The position numbers were made by a program, and so were the translations under genes. A stretch of DNA of 64,000 nucleotides, from positions 62,001-126,000 of the forward strand of contig WSUB01000064.1 in assembly GCA_019633425.1 (NCBI GenBank), in the 5' to 3' direction. Every line of letters begins with the position of its first letter. The stretch's first letter is position 1. Of this stretch, positions 22,462 through 33,998 are shown piece by piece. The stretch comes from Tulasnella sp. 424 (taxonomy: Eukaryota; Basidiomycota; Agaricomycetes; Cantharellales; Tulasnellaceae). The notes beneath the pieces are model-generated. The model did no database searches and was not told the DNA's origin. It saw only the letters and a program-made list of their open reading frames with translations.

Positions 22462-25400
22462 ATCCCATCCTGCCGGGCCGAACCAAGTTCCTCAGCAGCG
22501 TCCTCAACTCCCGAGTGTCCAGGAGGTTCTAGCGCAGCTCAATCCAGCTCAGCAACAGCAGCTGATGAGCATGCCCCCGCCCCAGCAGCGAGAGCAGATG
22601 GCGCAGTTGCAGATGAAGTTGATGCAGGCTCGTCAAGCTCAGGCTCAGGCCCAGGCTGCGCAGGCGCAAGCGCCGATGCAGGGTGGTCCGCAGGGAGCGA
22701 ACATGCCTCCTGGTGTTGCGCCTGTTGGGATGCCTGGAGCGCCTCCGAATGCGATGGCCGCGCCTGGACGACCCGTCCTTCCAGGACAAGTTCCCCCCGG
22801 TCAAGCTGCTCCGGCGCCCCAACCTGGACCTCCCCAAGCTCGTCCTGCGCCGACTGGTCCTCAGATTCCACCGCAGCTCGTTGGCAAGGTCGATCCTCGT
22901 ATGGTTGTCATCAACCCTCTACCGTTCATCAAGGACGAGGACGATGTCACGCACGGTGGACAGTTGCCCGAGCTGGACGACGCTGAGATCATTCGGATTC
23001 AGAGATGGGTCCAGAAGGACAAAGAGTACCTGCAGGTTGTTGATGAGACGGACCAGGCGAGGAGAGCGAGAACGATGGAGGAAGTCCGGAGTGCGATTGG
23101 CAAGACGAGGTGGTTCGAGATGGACGAGCATACGCCCGCCCCTCCACCTGGTCAGAAGTTGACTATCCTTTGGCCTGAGCACAAGAGGAAGTTGCGGAGA
23201 CAGCAGACTGGTCGAGCTGAGACGAGATAGTGAGTATAGCTTAACGGCGCGTTTTTTTGCCCTAGTCATACTGATGGTCCCCGTTGCTATAGCCCACTCG
23301 AATACAAGAAAGAAGTGACCGACGTTCCTGAGGAGCTCGTTCCCATTCGGCTCGAGATCGAGTATGAATCGTATCGCTTCCGAGATACTCTTGTGTGGAA
23401 CTTGAATGGTGTGTCGTTGGATGAGGCAAGCGTAGCAGAGCTCGTGGCTGACTTGGACGACGTAGATCCTGTGGCCACCGCCGAGCGCTTCGCTCAGTTG
23501 ACCATCGAAGACTTCCAGCTCCCAGCTCCGATGGCCACGCTCATCACGAAGCAGATTCAAGAGCAGCTTACCGAGCACAAGGCCGTTGATCTGCCGGACG
23601 CCATGAACATCGTCGTCGACAAGGAAGAAATCTTCCAAGGGAAGCTCGAGGATGGAGACGACGTTTGGTGGGAAGGATGGCGCAAACGCCTCCGCACTGG
23701 CAACGAAGGGCAGTTTGTGCGCCGAGGCCAGTCGGACGATGAAGGGGAGCTCAAGAGGAAGTCGACGCCGCCTCCAGTTAAGCTGGAGATTGATGATGAG
23801 GATGCCTTCAAGCCCATCGATGTTAGCTCTCTACCGCCACCTCCGGATCTCAAGAACAACCCCGAGATTCGTGTGATGATCAAGGTAAGGCGGTGTTCGT
23901 TAGGTTGGAATTTCAACCACTAATACCTTCCGTCTTAGCTCGACATTGTCATCGGCCCGAGGCATCTCACTGATCAGTTCGAGTGGGACATCATGGAGAC
24001 GACCAACTCGCCTGAGCTCTTCGCTGAGACTTATGCGAGCGAACTCGGTCTTGGTGGTGAATTCAAGTAAGTGTCGGAGAAGGGATAAATAAGAGCAACT
24101 ATTTAATATTACCCCCCTTTAGGTCTGCCATCGCCCACGACATTCGGGAGCAAGTCAACATGTATCAGCGTGCGCTGGTTGCGATTGGCCACAACTTCGA
24201 CGGGGGAACCATCTTTGACGACGACCTTCGGCAGGCGATCCTTCCCCCGGTGTCGATTGCTGGCAGGACTGCGGACCAGGCTGCCAACTGCATGCCAATC
24301 CTCAACAACCTCAGCGAGGGCGAGATGGAGAGCAACGAGAAGGAGCGGGAGAAGGAATTAAAGAGGAAGAAGCGACAGGGCCGCGCTCGCAGAGGTGCCA
24401 TTATGTCGGAACGCGAACCGCTCAAAACCCATCGAACTATCCCCGGATGTGCGGACGTCGGGACACTCCTCCCCACACCAGTCGCTATCTCCGTACCATC
24501 TCGTCGACAAGCTGCTGTCAACGCTTCGCAGACCATTGCCAGTTTGGTCGCGCAAGAGAACAACGGCGGCTACGTACCTGCACTTTCAACGCCTACCAGA
24601 GACAGCCACCACCTGGCTCCCCCGGGTGCAAATGCCGGTCCTTCACGTGCCAGTAAGAGGCAGAAAATCGGCCATGTCAATGCCCCCGCGCTCCCAGAAA
24701 GTGTGTACAAGCCTCGTGCCAAGATGTCGCCGACGTATGCTCCCCCATCTACCGGTGTTGCACCTCCTCCCAAAACCGCGGAACAAATTCGTGCTGATAA
24801 TGAGGTCGGTGTCTCACTGGCGCCCTTGAGAAGCTTCTATTTTGACTGACCAATCATTTAGGCTCGGGAGAATGAACAAGCGAAGCCAGAATGGCACTGC
24901 TCGACATGCGGCTGCCCAGAGTCCATCGCTGTGGGTCGACGGAAGGGTCCAAAGGGTGACAAGTCGCAGTGCGGACCATGCGGTAAGTTTACATTCACTG
25001 CACGCGACTGCTAAAGGGTCGATTGGGCTGATTCGAGTCTTGTCTAGGCAAATTCTATCATCGCTATCGTCGTACCAAGGACGTCGTGTATAATGAGGAC
25101 CCCGAGTACCATTCGCGTTTAAAGCAGGCAGAGGTGGATAAGAGGAAGCGGAAGCGGCCCGTCAAGCCCGGACGCAAATCGGCTTTGGAAGACGCCGCTG
25201 ACTTTACACCCGATGTCAACTCACCTGCACACGTGGATGATGACGACGATGATGACGACGACGACGATGGCCCACCACTATCTCAGGCTCAAAACCGGGC
25301 GGCATCGCCACCTCGACCTGTCAAGAGAATCAAGACGCCCGACTCATCTCCCTCACCACCGTTGGCTGCCGGCCGTATTGCTGAGAAGGAGAAGGAGAAG

Positions 25401-26051
25401 GAAAAGGAAAAGCCAGCTACTCCGCCAAAGGCTGCCACCCCTCCCCCTCCTCCACCTCCTCCAACTGTAGTCGTTCAGCCTCCTCCTCCAACTCCCCCTA
25501 ATGCAGTGCCAAATGTACCTCCCTTCGTAAGTTGATCTCGACTGAGCCCTATGCTCGAGGCCATGGGACTAATGAAAATTGCTTCCTTGTTTTTTGCGGG
25601 ACGATCTTCGCAGAATCCCGAGACGCCTCAATGGATGCGCCGAGCCATGCAAGAGCTGCAAGCTAGATATGAGCACGATCGATTCGGAGCCATTATTCGC
25701 CCTCCCCAACCTGGAGCTGTTCCTGGGGCTCCGAGGGAATGGCGGATCAAGTGTTATGATTGTCCTGGCAAGGTGAGGTGGTGGCTTTCCTTTTCTTTTT
25801 TTCGAGAATGTTTCTCGGCAGACTCCATGCGTGTTGGAGGCGATGCAGATTTTAGGGCCCATGTGACTGACGCGGAACGAAATCTTCCTTCCTCCGCGAT
25901 ACGCTCGTTTTAGGTGTACACACCCGGCCCTGAGGAGACGCTACAAAACTTTGAGGTGCATCTGAAGAACAAGCGTCATCGAGAGAACGTCAATGCTCGT
26001 CTCGGGAACGCCGCCGCTCCATCATCAGGCGGGCCACCTCCAGCTGGATAG
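19903..26051 (+). CDS. SNF5: SNF5-family SWI/SNF chromatin-remodelling subunit
   Basis: Nine exons (19903-21000, 21203-23229, 23293-23884, 23939-24066, 24123-24804, 24862-24982, 25048-25526, 25614-25772, 25914-26051) join in frame to about 1,807 residues. The first thousand residues are Gln/Pro/Met-rich with polyQ tracts. The SNF5 core follows: repeat 1 around [20 protein letters not shown], and repeat 2 around [19 protein letters not shown] to [15 protein letters not shown]. After it come a basic linker and a GATA-like zinc finger [11 protein letters not shown]...[13 protein letters not shown] (CX2C-CX2C), then an Asp tract, a KEKEKEK tract and proline runs. The end [20 protein letters not shown] is a further compact segment. 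Family members scaffold the remodeller and contact the nucleosome in the nucleus. It is about twice the length of the yeast protein because of the Q-rich arm. Confidence 0.93.
20936..22465 (+). repeat. CAG/CAA polyglutamine tracts in SNF5
   Basis: Three clear mixed CAG/CAA runs lie at about 20936-20977, 22080-22112 and 22426-22462, and shorter ones are scattered across exons 1 and 2. The mixed codons should slow slippage, but length variation between strains is likely. Confidence 0.8.
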
Positions 26052-26846
26052 ACGTCATGGCAACGTTTTTTTTTTGAATTCCGACTTCCTTTTTTCCCTT
26101 TTCATTATATCTCGTCTGGCTTCTTTTTTTCTTTTGCGCCCCCATGCTTTCCCATCGCTCCTATCGTGTGCTGCTGTGAGTATAACGTACCGTTTCGAAT
26201 TTTCTTTCATCTTATATTCCCCTATACTTGTTGCTGTGCCCTCTTTTTTTTCTACATCACGTCGCTGTATATGGCAAAACATTCCGTTTATTTGGAAAAA
26301 AAATGTAACCCGATCCTGTGGGGAGACCCGGGAGATGGGAGTGGGGAGGACCGACTAAAAGCCGGAGGGTGTTTTGATCAAACAATATGAGCCTAATGGT
26401 GACTGACTTCCGAGTTGGATGTTCCCCAGTCGAGTGAGGGATGGGGATCGAAAGCGGTATAGCGTGCAGATCTGGAGTGAGATAGAAGTTAAGTTAAGCA
26501 CGAGGCCTGTGTGCATGCCAGCCGTTGCGTGCTTATCGAACTTTAGTCTAAATGAGAGCTACGACATGCTGTAACATAACATGGGCATGGGGAATGATGA
26601 CTTGGGGAGTGGGCGTAACAGTACCAGGGGATACCGAATGCAAGTGCCCTTTTGAGTGATGAGGGGTCGTGAGTAGTACGTACCCAACATCGAGGCCGAC
26701 CGCCTGCCTTGCAGCTGACCGACCGCCACGTACATAAACGACAAAAACCGACGATCCTAACCTCACCGACATCCAAATTTTCCATCGTTCCTAATTTTTT
26801 TTTCTATCCTATTTTTTCCGGATTATATTTCGCTTCTCTCTCGACA
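26052..26846. other. Intergenic region between SNF5 and the F-box-like gene
   Basis: 3' flank of SNF5 with T-rich runs, then the promoter of the next gene, T-rich just upstream of 26847. No gene is seen. An in-frame upstream TTG at 26709 is not used as a start because the ATG at 26847 begins the Q-rich protein. Confidence 0.5.
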
Positions 26847-29839
26847 ATGGATCAACAGGATCAGCAGCAACAGCAGCAACAGCCGCCGTCGCAGCAGCCG
26901 CAGAGGAAGAAGGAAGGGAGTCCTAGTCGGGCAGTGGCTGGGCGAGGAGGAAGGGGTGGGAGCAGTAGGCCTCGCAGCGCGTCAACGTCCCCTCCTCTGT
27001 CTCCTCCGACGAAACGGCCGAGATCAGGTCAACGTCAGTCGCAGCAGAGTCAGCAACAGCAGCAGCAGCAGTCATCGTCGTCGTCCTCCTCAGGTCAAGG
27101 CCACTCCAGTCGAGCGTCTACGTCTTCCACTGTTCAGCTTTTGCCGCAGCATTACCATCATCCATTGGACCTTCCCATAGCCAGGTTGCCTCACCTTCCC
27201 CTTCCCGTCGCTATCGCGAACACGACGGACATCCCGGACATCGATCATCATCTCCACCATCATCGTTCCCTCTCCTCCCATACGGGCGGTTCCATGGTCG
27301 CTTCTCACCAACCCTCCGCTCCACTCGCATCCGCTTCGGGCGGCGCGTCTGCAACAACTGTTATTGACTCCTCCACCTCCTTTCACGCCGCCACCATGCA
27401 AAAACAACGCGCAGCAGAGATCCCACCCTACCCTGTCGTAGACATCCCCGCACTCGAACAAGACCCGCCAGATCCAAAAGCGCTCGCAATCTACACCACC
27501 ATTATTTCTTGGGTAGATGACGCTCCTGATCTCGCTTCGCTGGCCTTGGTATCAAAGCTCGTCCATGTCCCTGCTATGAGACGCCTTTGGTCGGGAATGT
27601 TCTTCCCTTCCATTGGATACTTTTCGGTGAGTTTTCTTTCAAACCGGTCTTAGGGTTTCCCTCCACTCGCCGTCCGCCCGAGACCCTACCGCCGCCGACT
27701 TCCCTAATATGGTCAAAAGGCCCAACGACATCGTTAGGCGTTGCCCTCAGAGTCATCTCTTTTATTCCACACGCCGCGTGGTCCCAATTTTCAGGCGGCG
27801 CACTGACTGACTTTGGATGACCTCCAATAGTTATCCGCAGGCCGGTTCCTCTTGATCGACAGCGTCCAATCCAGATGGTACATTATAGAAATACTACGAA
27901 ACAGGGCAGACCTTGCGCGGCTCGTGCAGTCGTTCAGTGAGCAAACCATTTCGATTTTTGCCATTTCTTTGGCCGCTGACTAACCCTCCGCCGCCGCCGC
28001 TGCGCAATAGAGATAACGGAAGGCCAAGAGTCCATCGGCGAGCTCCCAATATTACCCAACCTCCGCCGACTAGTGATAGAACACCGCGGGCGCAGAGAGC
28101 AAAACAGCGGGTACCACGACAACCGTCTCATTCAATTCTTGCAACAACATCCGTTAATAGAAGAGTTGACTCTTATCGTAAGCATAGTTCCGTTTTCACC
28201 ATACACTCACTCACCACCACCCCTCCCTTCCCGCCGCCCTCCGCTCCGCTCTCACTCACTCTCACTGATGCGACACCCGACACTGACTCTCAGCACTCGT
28301 GTATCTCTCGAAACAATGGGCAGGGCGCGACGTATGACGAATCCGAAATGGATCCTTTAAGCTTTGTCAATTTCAGAAAACTCGAGTTGCACTACAGTCA
28401 AATGCCGAATTGGTTGGCCGTTACTCCGACGCAGTTGACGCATTTAACGTTGATGGTAATGACACACTTCCCAGGGGGTTTCAACTCGATTGTTTATTTT
28501 TTACTGAAACCTCATCGTCCCCCCGCAGGGAGCCAAAGGACGTCCACCGCCCGCCACGACGCTCGACCAAGACGACACGTACGCTACGCCAGACCCGACG
28601 CCCTTCAAGTTCCCCGACGACAGGACTTTGACGTTCCTCTCGCCATCTATTGGAGGACTGCAGTACTTGAACGTATCCTGTTGCGTGGACATTTCCGCTG
28701 CGGGCTTGCAAAAAGTCTTGCATAGCGTACCAGAGTTGAGGAACTTGGCGTTGCACTTTTGTCAAAAGATAGTGAGTGTTGCGGGTCGAATGGGTATAAT
28801 TTAGAGGAAAGTTCTAAATCCGTCGCGTTTTTAGGACATTGCTGCTGCTGTCGCTCGGAGACCGGATCTTCGCAAGTTGACTCACCTGACGTTGAACTGC
28901 AAAATCCGCTGTGGTGCTACGATAACGTCATTTAGGTACGTTCCCCAAGGACCTTTTTTAGCTCTCGTATTAGCTCTGACGAACTTTTTGAATGTTTGAT
29001 TCCAGCGCGTATTCAGGAGAAAACCGCTCCCAAGCTATCATCGGCTTGCTCTCTCCAGAACCACCAACAGCAATGACTGAACCCGAACCCCCGCGCATAC
29101 CGTCGTACTCTCACTCTGTCGCGGCGTTTGATCCTAACAAGCTTCGAGCGACGCCAATGCCGAGGTCGACTTTGCCGATCCCAATTCACTCGGAGAACCT
29201 TCCACCAGGTAAAAACGCGCTCGACGAGTTCATCGTTTGAAAGTCCCGCGTATACGCTAACGTTTTTTTTCATTGTTCAAACGCGACAAATAATGATAAT
29301 TAGGACCGAAATTGGAATCAATCACCATCTCGGGTCAGACTACGCTCTGGGAACGAAGGATCTTGTTACCGGGCTTCGTGAGCAGCCATTGCAAGACGTT
29401 GAAGAAGATTTGTTTGGAGGAGAATATGATTGATTTGGCAGAGCTGACCTCTGTTTGTGAAAAGTGTCAAGAGGTGAGTTGGGGGACTACTTGTGCCTTG
29501 TTTGGGGAGGCGCTAACCAGGGGACGTCCCCCAGTTGGAGGAACTTTGGGTTAAGAATCCTTCGGATTTGCATGATCCAACGGTACGGTTATCAAAAGAA
29601 CATGACTCGAATGGGGATACTGAGTATTTATGGGGTGTTTTGCAGTTAACCGAATCAATCTTGGCAAAAGCGGGCAAGCTCAGAATGGTGGTACACGCCA
29701 CTGGACGTTACTTCGTGAGTGGCACAATCGTTAAACTTGAAGTGGCGTTATTCATCACTGAATAACATCCTTTTCCGGCCACAAAAAGATCAAGCGTTTG
29801 CCGGACAAACCAGATACTATCGAGCTTATACTCGTATAA
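26847..29839 (+). CDS. F-box/LRR-like protein, hypothetical
   Basis: About eleven exons are supported by continuous frames and splice signals (exon 1 26847-27626, exon 2 27831-27936, last codon at 29839). The N-terminus is low-complexity: polyQ, KKEGSPSR, Gly/Arg and Ser runs. Then comes LASLALVSKLVHVPAMRRLW, the pattern of the second half of an F-box. Leucine-rich segments follow: LPNLRRLVIEH, HPLIEELTLI, FRKLELHYSQMPNWLAV, LQYLNVSCCVDISAAGLQKV, PELRNLALHF and LRKLTHLTLNCKI. Proteins of this build usually recruit substrates to SCF ubiquitin ligases, but the F-box is weak here, so the function is inferred. The protein ends DTIELILV. Confidence 0.65.
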
Positions 29840-30302
29840 GGATAGTGTACTAGCGATATGGGGGGGAGAGGCGAACAATGGTTCCACACTTGAGCTCAAC
29901 CTCTCCTGCCGTTGATGTGTACCACGACCCACCCTGTGTACTCCGAGTGCCCCCTCCTCCCCGATATCTCTCGATACCTTTTCCTTCTTAGCACGTTTTT
30001 CATCCTGTGTCTATAGTCTCCCTCTTGTTCATTCCATCCATCACTGTGCCTTTTTTGACAGTCTTTGTCTCCTCCACGCCACCGCCCACCGTTCATACAT
30101 AACCAATCACGCTCAATTTCACTTTGAAGTATTCTTCTTTTTTTGTTCATTGCTATCACCAACACTACTCCAGGCACGCTTTACCACTTTTTTGGCCTTT
30201 ACGTCCCTTCCTATCATCGTGTCTATATACACACACGCTTGGTGCAGAACCTATGTGCGGCGCGGTCCGTCTGAGGATTTCGCCGAGACGCAAACATGGA
30301 TC
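29840..30302. other. 3' flank of the F-box-like gene
   Basis: CT-rich sequence with no gene seen. Confidence 0.45.
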
Positions 30303-30870
30303 GCAATCTGGTCTTAGGAGTAAATCTAAGGTGCAACGTGCGGATGCTTTGCTCCTTATGAGGTAGACCCATCGAACTTTAGACCGCCTTTCGCTTTTTG
30401 AAATGCGGGATCTAGAGCAGCTGGTGCAGCCGACCAAAGTGGTTGCATCGCGCGGTAGGGTCCAGGCTTCCCGCCCACAGAACCGAGTCTTTGGGAACTC
30501 TCGCGTGAAAGGATTTTAGTGTCTGCTTTAACGAGATCCACATGGGGCCAGCGAGGGGCTGGGATAAGAAGACACCGGGTCTGTCTTCGACGCAGGCTTC
30601 TTTGCCCTGAGGAGCGCAAGCCAATTCCCCCGGCCGATAAGGACCCGGCTGTTGATGATATGGAAGCCGGAGTAGCTGATGGTCCATCTCGTGGTCCCCT
30701 GGGGCTTTGGCGTCCCCGTCCTGAGCTTGATTGCGCGGAGAGCGGAGAAACTTTTGCACGGGTAAGAGCGGGACGGCAAAGGATGGGCAAGTACCATCGA
30801 GCTCGATATTCGAAGAAAGAACCCGTCTAGACCGTAATGTAACGCAAACACTCGACATCCACCTTAAGAT
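30303..30870 (+). pseudogene. Decayed duplicated coding-like segment, copy 1
   Basis: Shares GTAAATCTAAGGTGCAACGT-like sequence and the order of segments with 32470-33000, including GCCAGCGAGG(G/A)GCTGGGATA and ATATGGAAGCCGGAGTAGCT. The translations of the two copies (KVQRADALL here, KLQRVDALLFHEVDP there) suggest former protein-coding DNA, now broken by stops and frame changes. I do not recognise the ancestral protein. It lies directly downstream of MARVEL-like gene 4, just as copy 2 lies downstream of gene 5. Confidence 0.45.
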
Positions 30871-31049
30871 GACGCAAATGCCGGAACTTTAGTTTTCCTA
30901 TACCTTGATGTATATTGGCACATCATGTCCTTCGGCTAACGCGACCGAGACTTCATTACCAGGACTAAGATTGCTCTCGAACACTATCATACATCAGAGC
31001 GGAGAATATAGCAGTAGAATTGGAAACACAAATCTCAATCGAGAAGTGC

Positions 31050-31764
31050 TCAAGCGTAATCGTCGTAAGGACCATGACCGTACCTTTCCATCTTGCCTCC
31101 GATGTGGAACATAATCGCCCACATAATAAGGAAGCAGAGAGCAAATTCCGCCCACGAGAGCCCCTCGATTCCCTTTCGAATGGAAGTAATATCAGCGTAC
31201 GTTACGGCTGGCGAGTGGGGGGAAAGTCACAGAAGTACGTACGTGATTAACATTGCACCTGACTGGCGTCCTTCCGCACCCAATCTGGTTCAGGCGACTC
31301 GAGAATAGCGCAGCTCCGATGAGCCACATAGACCAAGTGATGAACAACCAGAGGACGTGCGTGGCATGGGAAGCGACTACGCCGCAACGTCCAGTGTGAC
31401 CCAACGCGACGAATATCGCGCCGAACAAGGCCGTCCAACAGGACAAGAAGATCAGGAAATCCAGTCGACTAGAAGGGGTCAGAAGTTGTAAGCCTCGAAC
31501 CAAAGATGACAGAAGCGGACAGGATGCCAGGCCTCACCTTCGAATCAACCGTCTACCCAGGGGGGCAATCTCCTGTTGATGGTGTTGCCAGGTAGTTAGG
31601 GCGATAAGAGCAAGAGCAATGACCGTAATGAGAGTAAAGAGAGCTGGATGATATTTGCCCATTCCTCTTCCACCGAAGCCTCTCCTGGGGGGTGGTGCGC
31701 CAGGGCCTCCAATAGGGGGCCCTTTGTCTGTGACCGGAGGAGGCGCGGTTGTAGTGTCCATCAT
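31050..31764 (-). CDS. MARVEL-like four-helix membrane protein 4
   Basis: 191 residues from three exons (31538-31764, 31243-31468, 31050-31172). The N-terminus is Pro/Gly-rich, followed by KYHPALFTLITVIALALIAL (helix 1). Helix 2 is around FLIFLSCWTALFGAIFVALG, helix 3 around VLWLFITWSMWLIGAALF and helix 4 around FALCFLIMWAIMFHIGG, ending ERYGHGPYDDYA. Exon 2 has 226 bases, one codon more than in genes 1-3, and the same value occurs in gene 5. The frame is intact, with TGA at 31050. Its closest relative is gene 5, 2.1 kb away in the same orientation, from a local tandem duplication. Like genes 2 and 3 it keeps the paired loop cysteines (IGCGRT and VRCNVNH). Confidence 0.72.
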
Positions 31765-31858
31765 TAACGTGCTGATAGCAGCAGTGGTCGGCGTCGTTGA
31801 AGTAATTTGGCGAGCAGACGAAGGGGGAATATAGTGCGACGAATCAAGAGCGTGAAAC

Positions 31859-31868
31859 TCCTTATATG
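31859..31868 (-). promoter_or_regulatory. TATA-like element of MARVEL-like gene 4
   Basis: GCATATAAGG on the minus strand about 95 bases upstream of the start. The same element in the same context (CTTGAGCTC nearby) precedes gene 5. Confidence 0.5.
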
Positions 31869-31894
31869 CTTTGGCGAAGAGCTACGCTTGAGCT

Positions 31895-32210
31895 CTTAAA
31901 ATGGACCCGACCTATCAAGATCATCATTTCAGAGACTGATGACGTTTAAACTCGTAATGAGTTGGGCCGAAGCAAAAATGGTTTAGACTTGATCAGTTTG
32001 TGCATCCCGCACGCGAGACCCCGCCGCGGAGGATGACAGGTTTGAGCCCAACTCCAAAGTATGACACCATAGCGGATCATTAAATTTCATATTTATTGGC
32101 GTTACTGTGCCTTCAGACCTGCTGACGAGAGCGCAAGAGATTGAAGCCCGAGACGTTGCGACTGGTTCCGGAGAAGGCTTGAAGGGGAAACAAATCGACG
32201 GGAAAGCAAA
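31895..32210. repeat. Upstream block of MARVEL-like gene 4 (three copies in window)
   Basis: Related to 34041-34390 and 39230-39490. Shared landmarks are CGCGGAGGATGACA, CATCATTAAATTTCAT (with one change) and GAGACGTTGCGACTGGTTCC. No gene is seen. The MITE at 32213 interrupts its far end. Confidence 0.6.
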
Positions 32211-32212
32211 TA

Positions 32213-32387
32213 CAGTCGGACCCCCAATAATGCATGGGTTCGGTGGACGGATTTTCTATGCATTGTGGGGGGTTATGCATAATCAGAGAGGGATTTTAGT
32301 GCGACCCATGGATTTGGTGGAGTGAAATGCCATGCATTACGGGGGGTTATGCATTACTAGGTGTATGCATTATCGGGGGTCCGACTG
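32213..32387. mobile_element. Tc1/mariner-type MITE, 175 bp
   Basis: Starts CAGTCGGACCCCC and ends with the inverse, GGGGGTCCGACTG. The inverted repeats extend to about 23 bases with one mismatch, and the element is flanked by TA on both sides (32211-32212 and 32388-32389). CAGT ends and a TA target duplication are hallmarks of the Tc1/mariner superfamily. The inside has no coding capacity and contains several ATGCAT motifs and GGGGGGTTATGCAT subrepeats. The related block at 34041-34395 reads straight through the equivalent point (GCAAATTGGGTCTTGG), giving an empty-site comparison. Confidence 0.8.
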
Positions 32388-32469
32388 TAGAATCTTGGTC
32401 TGACTTTGGGACGGAACGCCTTTCTATCTGCCTGGAGTAGTTAACACAAGAGCCTGAACATCGGGTATA

Positions 32470-33000
32470 TTATGGGTAGATCTAAGTTGCAACGTGTGGA
32501 TGCTTTGCTCTTTCATGAGGTAGACCCATTGGACTTGGACCGCCCTGTCGCATGTGATGGATGCAAAAGGGATCTAGAGCGGTGGGTTGCATCGCGCTAG
32601 CGTCCATGCTTCCCGCCCACAGAACCGAGCCTTTGGGAACTCGTCAGGGTATCGCATGGGAGGATTTTGATGCTACCAAGTCTGCTTTAATGCACCTGGG
32701 CCCAGCGAGGAGCTGGGATAAGAAGACACCTGTCATCGACACGAAGCTTCCCTGCCGCGAGGAACACAACCTCATTCTCCTAGCTGATAAGGGTCCGGCT
32801 GTGATTAATATGGAAGCCGGAGTAGCTCATAGCTAATTTCGTGATCGCTGGGGCTTTTGCGTGCCTGCCCTGGGCTTGATTGCGCGGAGAGCAGAGATAC
32901 TTTTGCACGGGATAGCAAAAGATGGCCAGGTACCATCGAACCTCGATACTCGAAGAAAGAGTCTATCTAGACCGTGATGTAACGCAAACGCTAGACATTT
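32470..33000 (+). pseudogene. Decayed duplicated coding-like segment, copy 2
   Basis: Counterpart of 30303-30870. A frame starting with ATG at 32473 reads MGRSKLQRVDALLFHEVDP and stops after about 43 codons. A later frame reads WEDFDATKSALMHLGP and LADKGPAVINMEAG. Pieces are in different frames, so this is a relic of an unidentified gene. Confidence 0.45.
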
Positions 33001-33156
33001 GCCCTTAGAATGGCGCAAATGTCAGGACTTCAGTTTTCCTATAGCTTGGTGTATATTGGCACATCACGCCCTTCAGCTAAGCTTCGTTACCAGGGTTAAG
33101 ATTGCTCTCTGACACTATCATACATCAGAGTGGAGAATACAGGAGTAGCAGTGGAA

Positions 33157-33899
33157 TCATAAATCGCACTCGAGAAGTGCTCGAGAGTAATCGCCGTAAA
33201 GACCATGACCGTACCTTCCCATCTTGCCTTCGATGCGGAACACAATAGCCCACATGATAAAAAAGCAGAGAAAAAATTCCGCCCATGAGAGCCCTTCAAT
33301 TGCCTGTCGAATGGAAGCACTATCAGCGTATCAAGGTCGCGGCCAGGAGGGTGGGGGGAAAGTCACAGCTGTACGTACGTGATTTACATTGCACCTGACT
33401 GGCGTTCTTCCGCAGCCAACCTCGTTCAGTCGACTCGAGAATAGCGCAGCTCCGATGAGCCACATGGACCAAGTGATGAACAACCAGAAGACGTGCATGA
33501 CACGGGATGCGACCATGCCGCAACGTCCAGTGTGACCCAACGCGACGAATATCGCGCCGTACAAAGCCGTCCAACAAGACAAGAAGATCAGGAAATCCAG
33601 GTGGCTAGAAGAGGGGACCGGAATGTATCAACCTCGAACGAAAGATGACAAAATCAGGAGGTATTCAGGGCTCACCTTCGAATCAACCGTCTCCCAAGGG
33701 GAGTAATCTCTTGTTGATGGTGTTGCCAGGAAGTCAGGGCGATCTGGGCAAGAGCGATTATGGTAATCATAGTAAAGAAAACTGGATGATATTTGCCCCT
33801 TCCTCTTACACCATACCCTCCACTGCCGGGTGGCGCGACGGGGCCTGCGATAGGTGCCCCTTTGTCTGGAACCGGAGGAGGGGCGGCTGTGGTGTTCAT
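33157..33899 (-). CDS. MARVEL-like four-helix membrane protein 5, altered C-terminus
   Basis: About 198 residues from three exons (33676-33899, 33379-33604, 33157-33303). Helices match gene 4: KYHPVFFTMITIIALAQIAL (1), WTALYGAIFVALGH (2), VFWLFITWSMWLIGAALF (3) and FFLCFFIMWAIVF (4). The conserved tail has changed: HIGGK became RIEGK, GPYDDYA became GLYGDYS, and the TGA stop became CGA, so the protein runs on for SRALLECDL before a new stop at 33157. The start at 33899 is chosen because it lies about 100 bases from the TATA element; an in-frame ATG at 34025 lies upstream of that element. Relaxed constraint or early pseudogenisation is likely. Confidence 0.6.
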
Positions 33900-33998
33900 C
33901 GTTGACAGTTTACAGTAGTAGTGGTAGGTTGTTTTCGAAGTGAGTTGGCGAGCCGACGAAAGTGAACGACGGTGCGAAGAACCACCAGCGCGAAAAGA

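Noticed and set aside
20296..22507. Long antisense open frames rich in leucine
   Set aside because: They are the reverse reading of CAG/CAA polyglutamine codons (CTG/TTG) in SNF5.
26709..26846. N-terminal extension of the F-box-like gene from a TTG codon
   Set aside because: TTG starts are not expected here. The ATG at 26847 gives a natural start, and the upstream part looks like leader sequence.
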